Source: Enterobacter sichuanensis | Lineage (GTDB): Bacteria; Pseudomonadota; Gammaproteobacteria; Enterobacterales; Enterobacteriaceae | NCBI RefSeq assembly: GCF_002939185.1 | Contig: NZ_POVL01000004.1 | Span: forward strand, 1 to 64,000 | Direction: 5' to 3' | DNA length: 64,000 nt | Shown: positions 7,707-15,638 of the stretch, one piece after another | Layout of the letters: every line of letters begins with the position of its first letter | Numbering within the stretch: the first letter of the stretch is position 1 | Notes under the pieces: generated by a model | What the model was told of the DNA's origin: nothing | Database searches by the model: none | Seen by the model: the letters and a program-made list of their open reading frames with translations, nothing else | Made by a program: the position numbers and the translations under genes

Positions 7707-9263
7707 TTAATTACCAATTAGATGCTCAACTGTTTTTAAGTCATCATTCTGGACACCCATGTACAGTATTTCACCATTTTTACTATTAATTACGATAGCT
7801 TGTTTTTCGTTAATGGCTATGTAATTAACAACTAAAAATATAGCATCACTATAGCGTTTTACAATAATGTTTTTAATTACACGTCTAATCTTGATATTAA
7901 AATCGAGTCTTATATCTACATTCGTTGGATCGCGTAATTCCTCTGAATATTGTTTCAACTCATCAAATGCACTGACATTCACATTCAAATGTTTTAGATT
8001 CGATATTTCAGATTCAATTTCTCCTATTTTCTTCTGTAAGTTTTTCAAAATTCTCCTATCATTAGGATCGGGTATATCCTCTTTCTCGATATCTTGTAAT
8101 ATCTCATCTTTATACTTTAAATGTGTTAACAACTCCATTGAAAGATGATTTACTCTAATCTGAACTTTAGATTCATTCGCATTCAATGATGAGAAATCAA
8201 AATTCCTTATATGTTGCAATAATGCATTTTCAAAAAATTTGTATTTAAATCCACGTTCCTGACATCTATCAATCTTAACGAGACTTCCACCACAACGAAA
8301 GTATGATTCACCATTAGCTTCAATACTGTTAACCTGAACATATCTACCACACTCCATACATATACATAAGCCAGCAAATAAATTATTTGCCTTGCGATGG
8401 ATTTTACCAACGGGATTCCTCTGTTTCCGTAGTTGATCAACGATATGGAATAGTGATAAATCTACAACTACTGGATAGATAACAAGACCACTCAGTTTTT
8501 TCCTGCCAGTTGAATTGAATTTTCCAATCAATCTCTCATCTTTTATTATCTTGTTTAAATGAGCAATAGTTGGTTCACTATCATTGATTAACATTCTCCT
8601 TTCTTTTAATACATCGCGTATTGCTGCCGGACCGAAACCGTCAGCATACATCTGGAATATAAGATTGTACTTTTCCCTCTCCCCTTCCTTGATTACATAT
8701 CCATTGTTTTTTACTTCCAACCATGATGGGACTCGATTAGTCAGTACTGCTTTACCATCAATTGCGTTTTTGATTCTTTCATCCCAATTCTTGATACTCA
8801 ATCGGGCTTTGCGTTTACTCTCGTTATGAGCACGCTGTAACCCGCCCGTAATGATACTGAGATCGCTACTGGAATGATGTATTGTTTCAGTTTCGACTTC
8901 ATGGATATCACATCCGGCAGTAATCAAATTGAGGAATAAATTAGCGGCTTTAATTGGTTCTGCTCGACTAAATCGGTCAAGGTTCTCAATAACTAAAACT
9001 GCATTGATGATTTTACGATCCAATACATCATCAATAAATGATTTCAGCACTGAACCATCTTCTATGTTCTTACCGCTATACGCCGAGATACCTTCTGCGA
9101 ACAACCAGTTAACCGATCCTAACTCGTATCCTCGATTATGTAGAGAATCATCGTAAGCAGCAACGTAATCCCGCAGCATTTCTTGCTGTCTCGACATACC
9201 ATAGCCATCTTTAGCTTGTCCTCTCGAACTGACGCGAGCATAGCAATACACCGCTTTTTTCAT
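7707..9263 (-). CDS. large serine integrase of the island
   Basis: Site-specific recombinase that integrates and excises DNA between short attachment sites. The 518-residue protein has the N-terminal catalytic domain (CYARVSSRGQ, nucleophile Ser12; NLDRFSRAE), then the recombinase domain (about residues 170-290). A zinc-ribbon follows (CICMECG with a later RCGG and DRC, about 310-350), then a C-terminal coiled coil (IGEIESEISNL region), the standard large-serine-recombinase architecture. Length is normal. The ATG at 9263 follows AGGA at 8 nt. It reads away from the island end and starts 41 bp from the ppdD junction, the usual position relative to att. Because it carries its own recombination chemistry, it is the best candidate for the enzyme that inserted the island. 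Confidence 0.93.
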   Translation of the reverse strand: MKKAVYCYARVSSRGQAKDGYGMSRQQEMLRDYVAAYDDSLHNRGYELGSVNWLFAEGISAYSGKNIEDGSVLKSFIDDVLDRKIINAVLVIENLDRFSRAEPIKAANLFLNLITAGCDIHEVETETIHHSSSDLSIITGGLQRAHNESKRKARLSIKNWDERIKNAIDGKAVLTNRVPSWLEVKNNGYVIKEGEREKYNLIFQMYADGFGPAAIRDVLKERRMLINDSEPTIAHLNKIIKDERLIGKFNSTGRKKLSGLVIYPVVVDLSLFHIVDQLRKQRNPVGKIHRKANNLFAGLCICMECGRYVQVNSIEANGESYFRCGGSLVKIDRCQERGFKYKFFENALLQHIRNFDFSSLNANESKVQIRVNHLSMELLTHLKYKDEILQDIEKEDIPDPNDRRILKNLQKKIGEIESEISNLKHLNVNVSAFDELKQYSEELRDPTNVDIRLDFNIKIRRVIKNIIVKRYSDAIFLVVNYIAINEKQAIVINSKNGEILYMGVQNDDLKTVEHLIGN

Positions 9264-9316
9264 TTAATTTTTCCTAAGACCACAACAGTAATAAGCAGTA
9301 TATCATGGTGGTCATT
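9264..9316. other. island/chromosome junction (att site) inside ppdD
   Basis: Left of about 9304 the sequence is AT-rich integrase leader; from 9305 it is ppdD coding sequence starting ATGGTGGTCATTGGC, which encodes the MVVIG of the conserved pilin N-terminal helix. In an intact gene this would be preceded by codons for the leader and GFTLIEL. The exact crossover cannot be placed because the other junction lies outside the window; shared bases probably include part of ATGGTGG. Confidence 0.75.
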
Positions 9317-9706
9317 GGCATTATTGCGATTCTGAGCGCCATCGGCGTCCCCGCCTATCAGAACTACCTGCGCAAAGCGGCGCTGACCGATATGTTGCAA
9401 ACCTTCGTCCCCTACCGCACCGCCATTGAGCTGTGCGCACTGGATCATGGCGGCGTGACAGGCTGTGACGGCGGCAGCAACGGCATCCCTTCCCCGACGA
9501 CAACGCGTTATATCTCGGGCATGAGCGTAACGCAGGGCGTCGTGTCATTAACGGGCCAGGAGAGCCTGACCGGGCTGGAGGTGGTGATGACACCCCAGTG
9601 GAGCAGCGGCAACGGTATGACGGGCTGGAAACGCAGCTGCAATATCAGTAACGACAGCGAGCTCAAACAGGCCTGCGAAGACGTTTTCCGCTTCGACAAT
9701 AACTGA
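9305..9706 (+). pseudogene. ppdD: 5'-truncated prepilin gene ppdD, interrupted by the island
   Basis: PpdD is the major type IV pilin subunit, made as a prepilin, cleaved by a prepilin peptidase and assembled from the inner membrane. The 133 codons here match PpdD from MVVIGIIAIL to the C-terminal CEDVFRFDNN, including the pilin Cys residues. The normal protein has about 146 residues. The missing first dozen contain the start, the basic leader, the Gly cleavage site and the mature Phe and Glu5 (GFTLIEL), so even if the chance ATG at 9305 were used the product could not be processed. The break coincides with the island end. hofB follows 10 bp downstream and keeps its own ribosome binding site. 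Confidence 0.92.
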
Positions 9707-9716
9707 GGAGCGGCTA

Positions 9717-11099
9717 ATGAAAACCGATCAACTCGTGGCACTTTGTCTGCGCCATCATGCTCTGCTGCTCACCAGCGACAGTGACAGGGTAAGCATCGCC
9801 GTCGTGGGAACCCCCGCCAGTGAACTGATGGAAGCCCTGCGCTTCGCGACCCAGAAACGGGTTGATATCGAGTGCTGGAGCGCAGAACGCATGGAAAAAC
9901 ACCGGCAGCTCATGTCGCAATCGCATCTGCCCGTCGTTTCGCAAACACACTCAACGGTCGATATCCTCAACCACACGCTGCAGCAGGCAATAAACCAGCG
10001 CGCATCCGACATTCATATCGAACCGGGAGAGCATGCCTGTCAGATCCGTTTACGTATCGATGGGGTGCTTTACCCACAACCTCCGCTTTCCGCCTCGCTG
10101 GCCAGCCAGTTCAGCGCACGTTTAAAAGTGTTGGGTAATCTGGATATTGCAGAGCGCCGCTTACCGCAGGACGGTCAGTTCACGATTGAGCTGGCAAACG
10201 CGCCGGTCTCATTTCGGATTGCCACGCTTCCCTGCAACGGTGGCGAGAAAATTGTACTGCGTCTTCTGCATCAGGTTCAGCAGGCGCTGGAACCGAAAGC
10301 GCTCGGTATGAGCGCTGAACAACTGGCCCGTTTTAATGGGGTACTCCACCAGCCGCAGGGGTTGATTCTGGTCACCGGCCCCACCGGCAGCGGCAAAACC
10401 GTGACGCTCTACAGCGCGTTGCAGGCGCGTAATACTCCGGAGGTCAACATCTGCAGCGTGGAGGATCCCATTGAGATTCCCCTGGCGGGGTTAAACCAGA
10501 CACAGATAAATCCCCGGGCGGGTTTAACCTTTCAGAGCGTGCTCAGGGCGCTGCTGCGTCAGGATCCCGACATCATTATGGTTGGTGAAATTCGTGACGG
10601 TGAAACGGCCGGGATTGCCATTAACGCCGCGCAGACCGGACACCTGGTGCTGTCGACACTGCACACGAACTCAACAACGGAAGCCCTGACGCGTCTGGAG
10701 CAGATGGGCGTGGCGCGCTGGATGATATCTTCCGCACTCTCGATGGTAATTGCCCAGCGGCTGGTCCGGCGTCTGTGTCCCCACTGTCGTCGGGAAGCCA
10801 GCGAGCATGCGGATTTACCTCGCGCAGTGTGGCCCAGACCGCTTCCCCGCTGGCAGCCCACCGGCTGCGATCGCTGTTATCACGGTTTTTATGGCCGGGT
10901 GGCCATTTTTGAAGTGCTCACGATCGACAATGACCTGCGACAGGCCATTACCCGCGGAGCGGGAACAGAAGTGATCGAGGCGAGCGCCCGGCAGACGGGA
11001 ATGGTTTCTCTTTTTGAGCACGGCTGCATGGCTGTTGAAGAAGGGTTGACCACGATTGAAGAGTTGATTCGCGTCCTGGGCATGCCCGATGCCAGCTAA
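9717..11099 (+). CDS. hofB: type IV pilus assembly ATPase HofB (PilB/GspE family)
   Basis: Cytoplasmic hexameric ATPase that would power pilin polymerisation. The 460-residue protein has Walker A GPTGSGKT (from residue 221), Walker B in DPDIIMVGEIRDGET, and conserved His residues in HLVLSTLHTN. A metal-binding CPHC...CDRC tetracysteine lies near the C-terminus. The ATG has GAGGAG upstream. It lies between truncated ppdD and hofC, overlapping hofC by 11 nt. The promoter that normally serves ppdD-hofB-hofC would lie on the far side of the island, so expression here depends on whatever reads out of the island. Confidence 0.93.
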   Translation: MKTDQLVALCLRHHALLLTSDSDRVSIAVVGTPASELMEALRFATQKRVDIECWSAERMEKHRQLMSQSHLPVVSQTHSTVDILNHTLQQAINQRASDIHIEPGEHACQIRLRIDGVLYPQPPLSASLASQFSARLKVLGNLDIAERRLPQDGQFTIELANAPVSFRIATLPCNGGEKIVLRLLHQVQQALEPKALGMSAEQLARFNGVLHQPQGLILVTGPTGSGKTVTLYSALQARNTPEVNICSVEDPIEIPLAGLNQTQINPRAGLTFQSVLRALLRQDPDIIMVGEIRDGETAGIAINAAQTGHLVLSTLHTNSTTEALTRLEQMGVARWMISSALSMVIAQRLVRRLCPHCRREASEHADLPRAVWPRPLPRWQPTGCDRCYHGFYGRVAIFEVLTIDNDLRQAITRGAGTEVIEASARQTGMVSLFEHGCMAVEEGLTTIEELIRVLGMPDAS

Positions 11100-12273
11100 C
11101 CGGCTCTGGCGCTGGCGAGCGCTCACCAAAGAAGGAGAACCCCGAAGCGGGACGCTCTGGGCTACAGACCGCAATGCAGCCTACAGCAGGTTGATGCGTC
11201 ACGATCTTCATCCTCTAACGCTGACCCGCTGCACGCAGAGACACCGCTGGCAGCCACATCACTGCTATGAGATGTTTCGCCAGCTCGCCACGCTGCTGCA
11301 GGCTGGGCTGACATTGTCCCACAGCCTGCAAATGCTGGCTGACCAGCATCCGTCAAAACCCTGGCAGGCGCTGCTGCAAAGTCTTGCTGATGAACTCAGT
11401 GAAGGATGCCCCTTTTCTGAGTCACTCAAAAAATGGCCTGCGGTTTTTAGCCCACTGCATGTCTCGATGGTAAAGGTCGGAGAACTAACCGGGAAGCTTG
11501 AGGCGTGCTGTCGTCAACTCGCGCAGCAACAAAAAGCGCAGCAGCAACTCAGTGCGAAAGTGAAAAAGGCGCTGCGCTATCCGGCGATCGTTCTGACGCT
11601 GGCCGTCCTCGTCGTGCTGGCGATGGTCACCCTGGTCTTGCCCGAGTTCGCCGCGATCTACAAAACATTTAACACTCCGCTCCCGTGGCTGACACAAAAG
11701 GTTATGGGAATAGCAGCATTTATGCAGTCCTACGCCCTCGCATTGTTTGCCGTGATACTGGCAACCGTCACTGGCGCGTGGGCTCTGCGGCAGAATCCTC
11801 GCTGGCAGCGCATTCTGATGCATATGCCAGTGATGGGGTCGCTGGCACAGGGCCAAAAGCTGGGACACATTTTTACCGTTCTGTCGCTCACGCAGCAGGC
11901 GGGGATCGCCTTTTTGCAGGGGCTGGAGAGCGCAGAGGAGACCGTTGATAGTCGGTACTGGCAGGGAATACTCCGCACGATTCGGGAGGACGTTGAAAAA
12001 GGTTTCCCCGTCTGGTCATCCTTTCAGAGAGCGGCCATGTTTACCCCGCTGTGTATCCAGCTTTTACGAACCGGTGAAATGTCTGGCGCGCTGGACAGCA
12101 TGCTGGCAAACCTGGCCCGCCATCACACGGAACAGACCTTGCAACGGGCCGATAATCTGGCGGCGCTTCTGGAGCCATTGCTTCTGATTGTAACGGGAGT
12201 CATCATCGGCACGCTGGTGGTCGCCATGTACCTGCCGATTTTCCATCTGGGGGATGCGATGAGTGCGGGATAG
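11089..12273 (+). CDS. hofC: type IV pilus inner-membrane platform protein HofC (PilC/GspF family)
   Basis: Polytopic inner-membrane platform protein that couples the HofB ATPase to pilin insertion. The 394-residue protein has two GspF domains. Each begins with a soluble helical part (FRQLATLLQAGLTL... and GHIFTVLSLTQQAGI...), and they are separated and followed by transmembrane segments (about residues 165-190, 205-230 and 360-385). It overlaps hofB by 11 nt, consistent with translational coupling. Length matches the E. coli homologue within a few residues. Intact despite loss of the pilin gene upstream. Confidence 0.92.
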   Translation: MPANRLWRWRALTKEGEPRSGTLWATDRNAAYSRLMRHDLHPLTLTRCTQRHRWQPHHCYEMFRQLATLLQAGLTLSHSLQMLADQHPSKPWQALLQSLADELSEGCPFSESLKKWPAVFSPLHVSMVKVGELTGKLEACCRQLAQQQKAQQQLSAKVKKALRYPAIVLTLAVLVVLAMVTLVLPEFAAIYKTFNTPLPWLTQKVMGIAAFMQSYALALFAVILATVTGAWALRQNPRWQRILMHMPVMGSLAQGQKLGHIFTVLSLTQQAGIAFLQGLESAEETVDSRYWQGILRTIREDVEKGFPVWSSFQRAAMFTPLCIQLLRTGEMSGALDSMLANLARHHTEQTLQRADNLAALLEPLLLIVTGVIIGTLVVAMYLPIFHLGDAMSAG

Positions 12274-12281
12274 TGCTGACG

Positions 12282-12307
12282 TGCTGGCGCACGGAGATGC
12301 GCCAGCA
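12282..12307. terminator. 10-bp hairpin between convergent hofC and guaC
   Basis: TGCTGGCGCA (12282-12291) and TGCGCCAGCA (12298-12307) form a perfect stem around a six-base loop. It lies between two convergent genes and probably serves both, although neither side has a strong T run. Confidence 0.5.
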
Positions 12308-12314
12308 AAAGCCC

Positions 12315-13358
12315 TTACAGGCTGTTGAAAACGCGGTTTTCCTGTTCCTGAACGCGAATAAACGTCGTGCGTTTCGTCAGCTCTTTCAGGCGGGATGCCC
12401 CCACGTAGGTGCAGGCGGAACGCAGGCCACCGAGGATATCACGTGCGGTATTTTCAACCGGGCCGCGCAGGGGCAGCTTAACGGTTTTGCCTTCTGCCGC
12501 GCGGTATTTTGCCACGCCACCAACATGACGGGTCATTGCAGACTCAGAGCTCATTCCATAGAACAGCATAAATTTCTCGCCGTTCTCTTCAACCACGGAG
12601 CCACCGCTCTCTTCGTGGCCTGCCAGCATACCGCCGAGCATCACGAAGTCCGCGCCGCCGCCGAAGGCTTTTGCCACATCACCCGGCATGGTGCACCCGC
12701 CGTCACTGATGATCTGGCCGCCCAGCCCGTGCGCCGCATCGGCACATTCAATGACTGCGGAGAGCTGAGGATAACCGACGCCGGTTTTGACGCGCGTGGT
12801 GCACACGGAGCCCGGCCCAATGCCCACTTTCACGATATCTGCACCGGAGAGGATCAGTTCTTCACACATTTCGCCGGTTACCACGTTGCCCGCGATGATG
12901 GTTTTCGTCGGCCAGGCTTCACGCGCCTTGCTGACGAACTGCACGAAGTGCTCGGAGTAACCATTCGCCACATCAATACAAACGAAGCTGAGTGCCGGGT
13001 TCGCATTCAGGATCTGTTTGGTCTTTTCGAAATCGGCATCAGAGGTACCGGTGGAGACCATCACATGCTTAACCACATCAGCAGATGCGGACGCAACAAA
13101 TGCATTCCACTCTTCAGGGCTGTAATGTTTGTGTACGGCAGTCAGAATGTCGAACTGTGCCAGGGCGGTTGCCATCTCAAAGGTTCCCACAGTATCCATG
13201 TTGGCAGCGATGATCGGCACGCCAGACCAGGTCTGACCGGAATGCTTAAAGGTGAACTGACGTTCGAGTTCAACGTCTGAGCGACTTTTCAGTGTAGAGC
13301 GTTTAGGGCGGATGAGAACGTCTTTGAAACCTAACTTCAGATCTTCTTCGATACGCAT
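12315..13358 (-). CDS. guaC: GMP reductase
   Basis: Catalyses NADPH-dependent deamination of GMP to IMP, returning guanine nucleotides to the purine pool in the cytoplasm. The 347-residue protein is an IMPDH/GMPR-type TIM barrel with the catalytic cysteine loop [13 protein letters not shown] and the phosphate-binding SDGGC and [10 protein letters not shown] segments. Length equals the E. coli enzyme. It is monocistronic, convergent with hofC and divergent from coaE across a 228-bp region that must hold both promoters. Confidence 0.96.
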   Translation of the reverse strand: MRIEEDLKLGFKDVLIRPKRSTLKSRSDVELERQFTFKHSGQTWSGVPIIAANMDTVGTFEMATALAQFDILTAVHKHYSPEEWNAFVASASADVVKHVMVSTGTSDADFEKTKQILNANPALSFVCIDVANGYSEHFVQFVSKAREAWPTKTIIAGNVVTGEMCEELILSGADIVKVGIGPGSVCTTRVKTGVGYPQLSAVIECADAAHGLGGQIISDGGCTMPGDVAKAFGGGADFVMLGGMLAGHEESGGSVVEENGEKFMLFYGMSSESAMTRHVGGVAKYRAAEGKTVKLPLRGPVENTARDILGGLRSACTYVGASRLKELTKRTTFIRVQEQENRVFNSL

Positions 13359-13586
13359 GTGCGGATTCCTGGGGTTAGAGGCAAATATGTTAAAAGCACA
13401 ACTCCAGTGACGTTATCATACGCACTAATACCTGCTCCGCAAGACTGCGAAATTCTCTTTTTTTACGCTACAATCCTATAAATTTACCTGGTAAAAAGCC
13501 GGTAAACAGGGCTAAACAGTTGCTGGCGCACCTTAGAGTTTTAATCAACTGATTTTAATAATGAATAATTCCCAGGATTTGATTTA

Positions 13587-14207
13587 ATGGGGTATATCGT
13601 TGCATTAACCGGCGGCATCGGTAGTGGTAAAAGTACCGTTGCGGACGCGTTCTCTCGTCTGGGTATCACGATTATTGATGCCGATATCATTGCCCGTCAG
13701 GTGGTAGAACCAGGTACACCCGCGCTAAAGGCTATCGAAAACCACTTTGGTCAGAGCATCCTCACTGCGGATGGCACGCTTAATCGCCGCCAGCTTCGTG
13801 AGCGTATTTTTGCTGACGCGTCGGAAAAGCGCTGGCTTAATGCCCTGCTCCACCCCATTATCCACCAGGAAACCCAGCGTCAGATTGCTGCGGCCAACTC
13901 TCCCTACGTAGTGTGGGTCGTTCCACTGCTGGTGGAAAATCAGCTGCAGAAGAGAGCCGATCGGGTACTGGTGGTTGATGTCTCTCCCGAAACGCAGATC
14001 CAGCGAACCATGACGCGTGACCACGTCTCACGTGAGCATGCTGAACAAATTCTTGCCGCCCAGGCCACGCGCGCTCAGCGCCTTGCCGTTGCGGATGATG
14101 TCATTAATAATAACGGCGCACCAGATGCCATTGCATCGGATGTTGCCCGTCTGCACGCGCAGTATCTGACGTTCGCCGCGCAGGCCGTTGCACAGGAAAA
14201 ACCATAA
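13587..14207 (+). CDS. coaE: dephospho-CoA kinase
   Basis: Last step of coenzyme A synthesis: phosphorylates the 3'-hydroxyl of dephospho-CoA with ATP. The 206-residue protein has the P-loop GGIGSGKST at residues 8-16, a conserved [10 protein letters not shown] acceptor-binding segment and a lid with basic residues ([16 protein letters not shown]). Length is that of the family. It heads the coaE-zapD-yacG operon, its stop overlapping the zapD start by one base (TAATG). Confidence 0.95.
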   Translation: MGYIVALTGGIGSGKSTVADAFSRLGITIIDADIIARQVVEPGTPALKAIENHFGQSILTADGTLNRRQLRERIFADASEKRWLNALLHPIIHQETQRQIAAANSPYVVWVVPLLVENQLQKRADRVLVVDVSPETQIQRTMTRDHVSREHAEQILAAQATRAQRLAVADDVINNNGAPDAIASDVARLHAQYLTFAAQAVAQEKP

Positions 14208-14950
14208 TGTCGACACACATCCTTTTTGAGCATCCGCTCAACGAAAAAATGCGTACCTGGCTGCGCATCGAATTCCTCATTCAACAGCTTTCACAACATT
14301 TGCCTGTTAACGATCATGCCACGGCGCTGCACTTCTTCCGCAACGTGGGCGATCTACTGGATGTGATTGAGCGCGGCGATGTCCGCACAGAGTTGCTCAA
14401 AGAGCTGGAGCGTCAGCAGCGTAAATTGCAGGCATGGGCTGAAGTTCCGGGAGTGGATGTAAGCCGTATCGATTCCCTTCGTCAGCAGCTTAAAACCAGC
14501 AGCAGCAACCTGATGGCTGCGCCGCGCGTCGGGCAGTTTTTGCGTGAAGATCGTCTGATCGGTCTGGTGCGCCAGCGCCTGAGCATCCCTGGCGGCTGCT
14601 GTAGCTTCGATTTGCCGACGCTTCACATGTGGCTACATATGCCGCAAGTGCAGCGTGACGCACAGGTAAACAGCTGGCTGAAAAGCCTGGAGCCCATGCA
14701 ACAGACGCTGTCGCTGATCCTCGATCTGATCCGTAACTCAGCGCCGTTCCGCAAACAAACCAGCCTGAATGGTTTCTACCAGGATAACGGCGATGATGCC
14801 GATCTTTTGCGCCTGAATGTATCGCTTGGCGAACAGCTTTACCCACAGATTTCAGGGCATAAGAGCCGTTTTGCAATTCGCTTTATGCCGCTGGACAGTG
14901 AGAATGGCACCGTGCCGGAACGTCTCGATTTTGAACTGGCCTGTTGTTAA
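14207..14950 (+). CDS. zapD: cell-division protein ZapD
   Basis: Cytoplasmic Z-ring-associated protein that binds the FtsZ C-terminal tail and bundles FtsZ filaments. The 247-residue protein opens [20 protein letters not shown] and ends with the beta-rich domain closing in DFELACC, as in the E. coli protein of the same length (formerly YacF). It is translationally coupled to coaE upstream and followed at 9 bp by yacG. Its partner FtsZ is encoded about 6 kb away in the same window. Confidence 0.94.
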   Translation: MSTHILFEHPLNEKMRTWLRIEFLIQQLSQHLPVNDHATALHFFRNVGDLLDVIERGDVRTELLKELERQQRKLQAWAEVPGVDVSRIDSLRQQLKTSSSNLMAAPRVGQFLREDRLIGLVRQRLSIPGGCCSFDLPTLHMWLHMPQVQRDAQVNSWLKSLEPMQQTLSLILDLIRNSAPFRKQTSLNGFYQDNGDDADLLRLNVSLGEQLYPQISGHKSRFAIRFMPLDSENGTVPERLDFELACC

Positions 14951-14959
14951 GGAGTGCCG

Positions 14960-15154
14960 ATGTCTGATATCACCACCGTTAACTGCCCAACCTGTGGCAA
15001 AACCGTTGTCTGGGGCGAAGTGAGTCCGTTCCGCCCCTTCTGCTGCAAACGCTGTCAGCTCATTGATCTGGGTGAATGGGCGGCGGAAGAGAAACGTATT
15101 CCAAGCGAAGGCGTTCTCTCGGACAGCGATGACTGGAGTGAAAACCAGCAGTAG
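14960..15154 (+). CDS. yacG: DNA gyrase inhibitor YacG (zinc protein)
   Basis: A small zinc protein reported to bind GyrB and inhibit gyrase. The 64-residue sequence carries the four zinc ligands as CPTCG and CCKRCQ, then the conserved [15 protein letters not shown] and an acidic tail ending in DDWSENQQ. I chose the ATG at 14960, which follows AAGGAG at a good distance and matches the known N-terminus. An in-frame GTG six bases upstream would overlap the ribosome binding site. Last gene of the coaE operon; a hairpin follows. Confidence 0.92.
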   Translation: MSDITTVNCPTCGKTVVWGEVSPFRPFCCKRCQLIDLGEWAAEEKRIPSEGVLSDSDDWSENQQ

Positions 15155-15162
15155 TCTGTAAA

Positions 15163-15188
15163 GCCTGCTGGCGCTTCGCTTAGCAGGC
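15163..15188. terminator. hairpin between convergent yacG and mutT
   Basis: GCCTGCT (15163-15169) pairs with AGCAGGC (15182-15188) around a 12-base loop. It fills the gap between the two convergent stops and probably acts in both directions; the T tracts are poor. Confidence 0.55.
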
Positions 15189-15581
15189 CTACGGCTGTGC
15201 GACTAACCGCAGGATCACAGGCTCATTGGCCGGCGGGAATTTTTCGGCATCACTTGCCTGAAGTTCAACCCAGTTACCCGGCTGCCCCTCTTTTCCCCAG
15301 GGTTCGCCTTCCCAGTTTTCCACCAGCCAGAACCACAGCGTGATGTGCCTGTCCGGGAACTGGTATTCGAGCTTATCAAACAGCGTGGCGCCAAGCGGAG
15401 TGATCCCCACCTCTTCCTGAAGCTCGCGAACGAGCGCCTGTTCCGGCGTTTCACCTGACTCGATCTTTCCGCCGGGAAACTCCCATTTGTTTGCCATATG
15501 GGCGTCGGCAGCGCGCTGGGTAATGAAGATTTGGTTTTGCGGGTTGCGAATAATCCCGACGGCAATTTGCAGTATTTTCAT
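15189..15581 (-). CDS. mutT: 8-oxo-dGTP diphosphatase MutT
   Basis: Hydrolyses 8-oxo-dGTP to the monophosphate, keeping oxidised guanine out of DNA. The 130-residue protein carries the complete Nudix box from GGKIESGET through REL to EEVG (about residues 37-59), with the metal-binding glutamates in place. Length fits the E. coli enzyme. It is the last gene of the leftward secM-secA-mutT run, separated from secA by 57 bp that contain a strong hairpin, so it may depend on readthrough or its own promoter. Confidence 0.95.
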   Translation of the reverse strand: MKILQIAVGIIRNPQNQIFITQRAADAHMANKWEFPGGKIESGETPEQALVRELQEEVGITPLGATLFDKLEYQFPDRHITLWFWLVENWEGEPWGKEGQPGNWVELQASDAEKFPPANEPVILRLVAQP

Positions 15582-15595
15582 CGTGTCACTTCCAT

Positions 15596-15625
15596 AAAAA
15601 AGGCGCAGATGTCTGCGCCTTTTTG
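15596..15625 (-). terminator. intrinsic terminator downstream of secA
   Basis: GGCGCAGA (15602-15609) and TCTGCGCC (15612-15619) form an 8-bp GC-rich stem flanked by A and T runs on both sides. Read on the minus strand it is a classic intrinsic terminator for secA; it could also act in the other direction. Confidence 0.85.
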
Positions 15626-15638
15626 TTTTTTTATGAAC

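Noticed and set aside
9264-9316. tRNA-type attachment site
   Set aside because: No tRNA sequence at the junction; the integrase is a serine type and the target is a protein gene.
12273-13280. 335-codon plus-strand frame opposite guaC
   Set aside because: Antisense to a fully conserved GMP reductase gene; no independent evidence.
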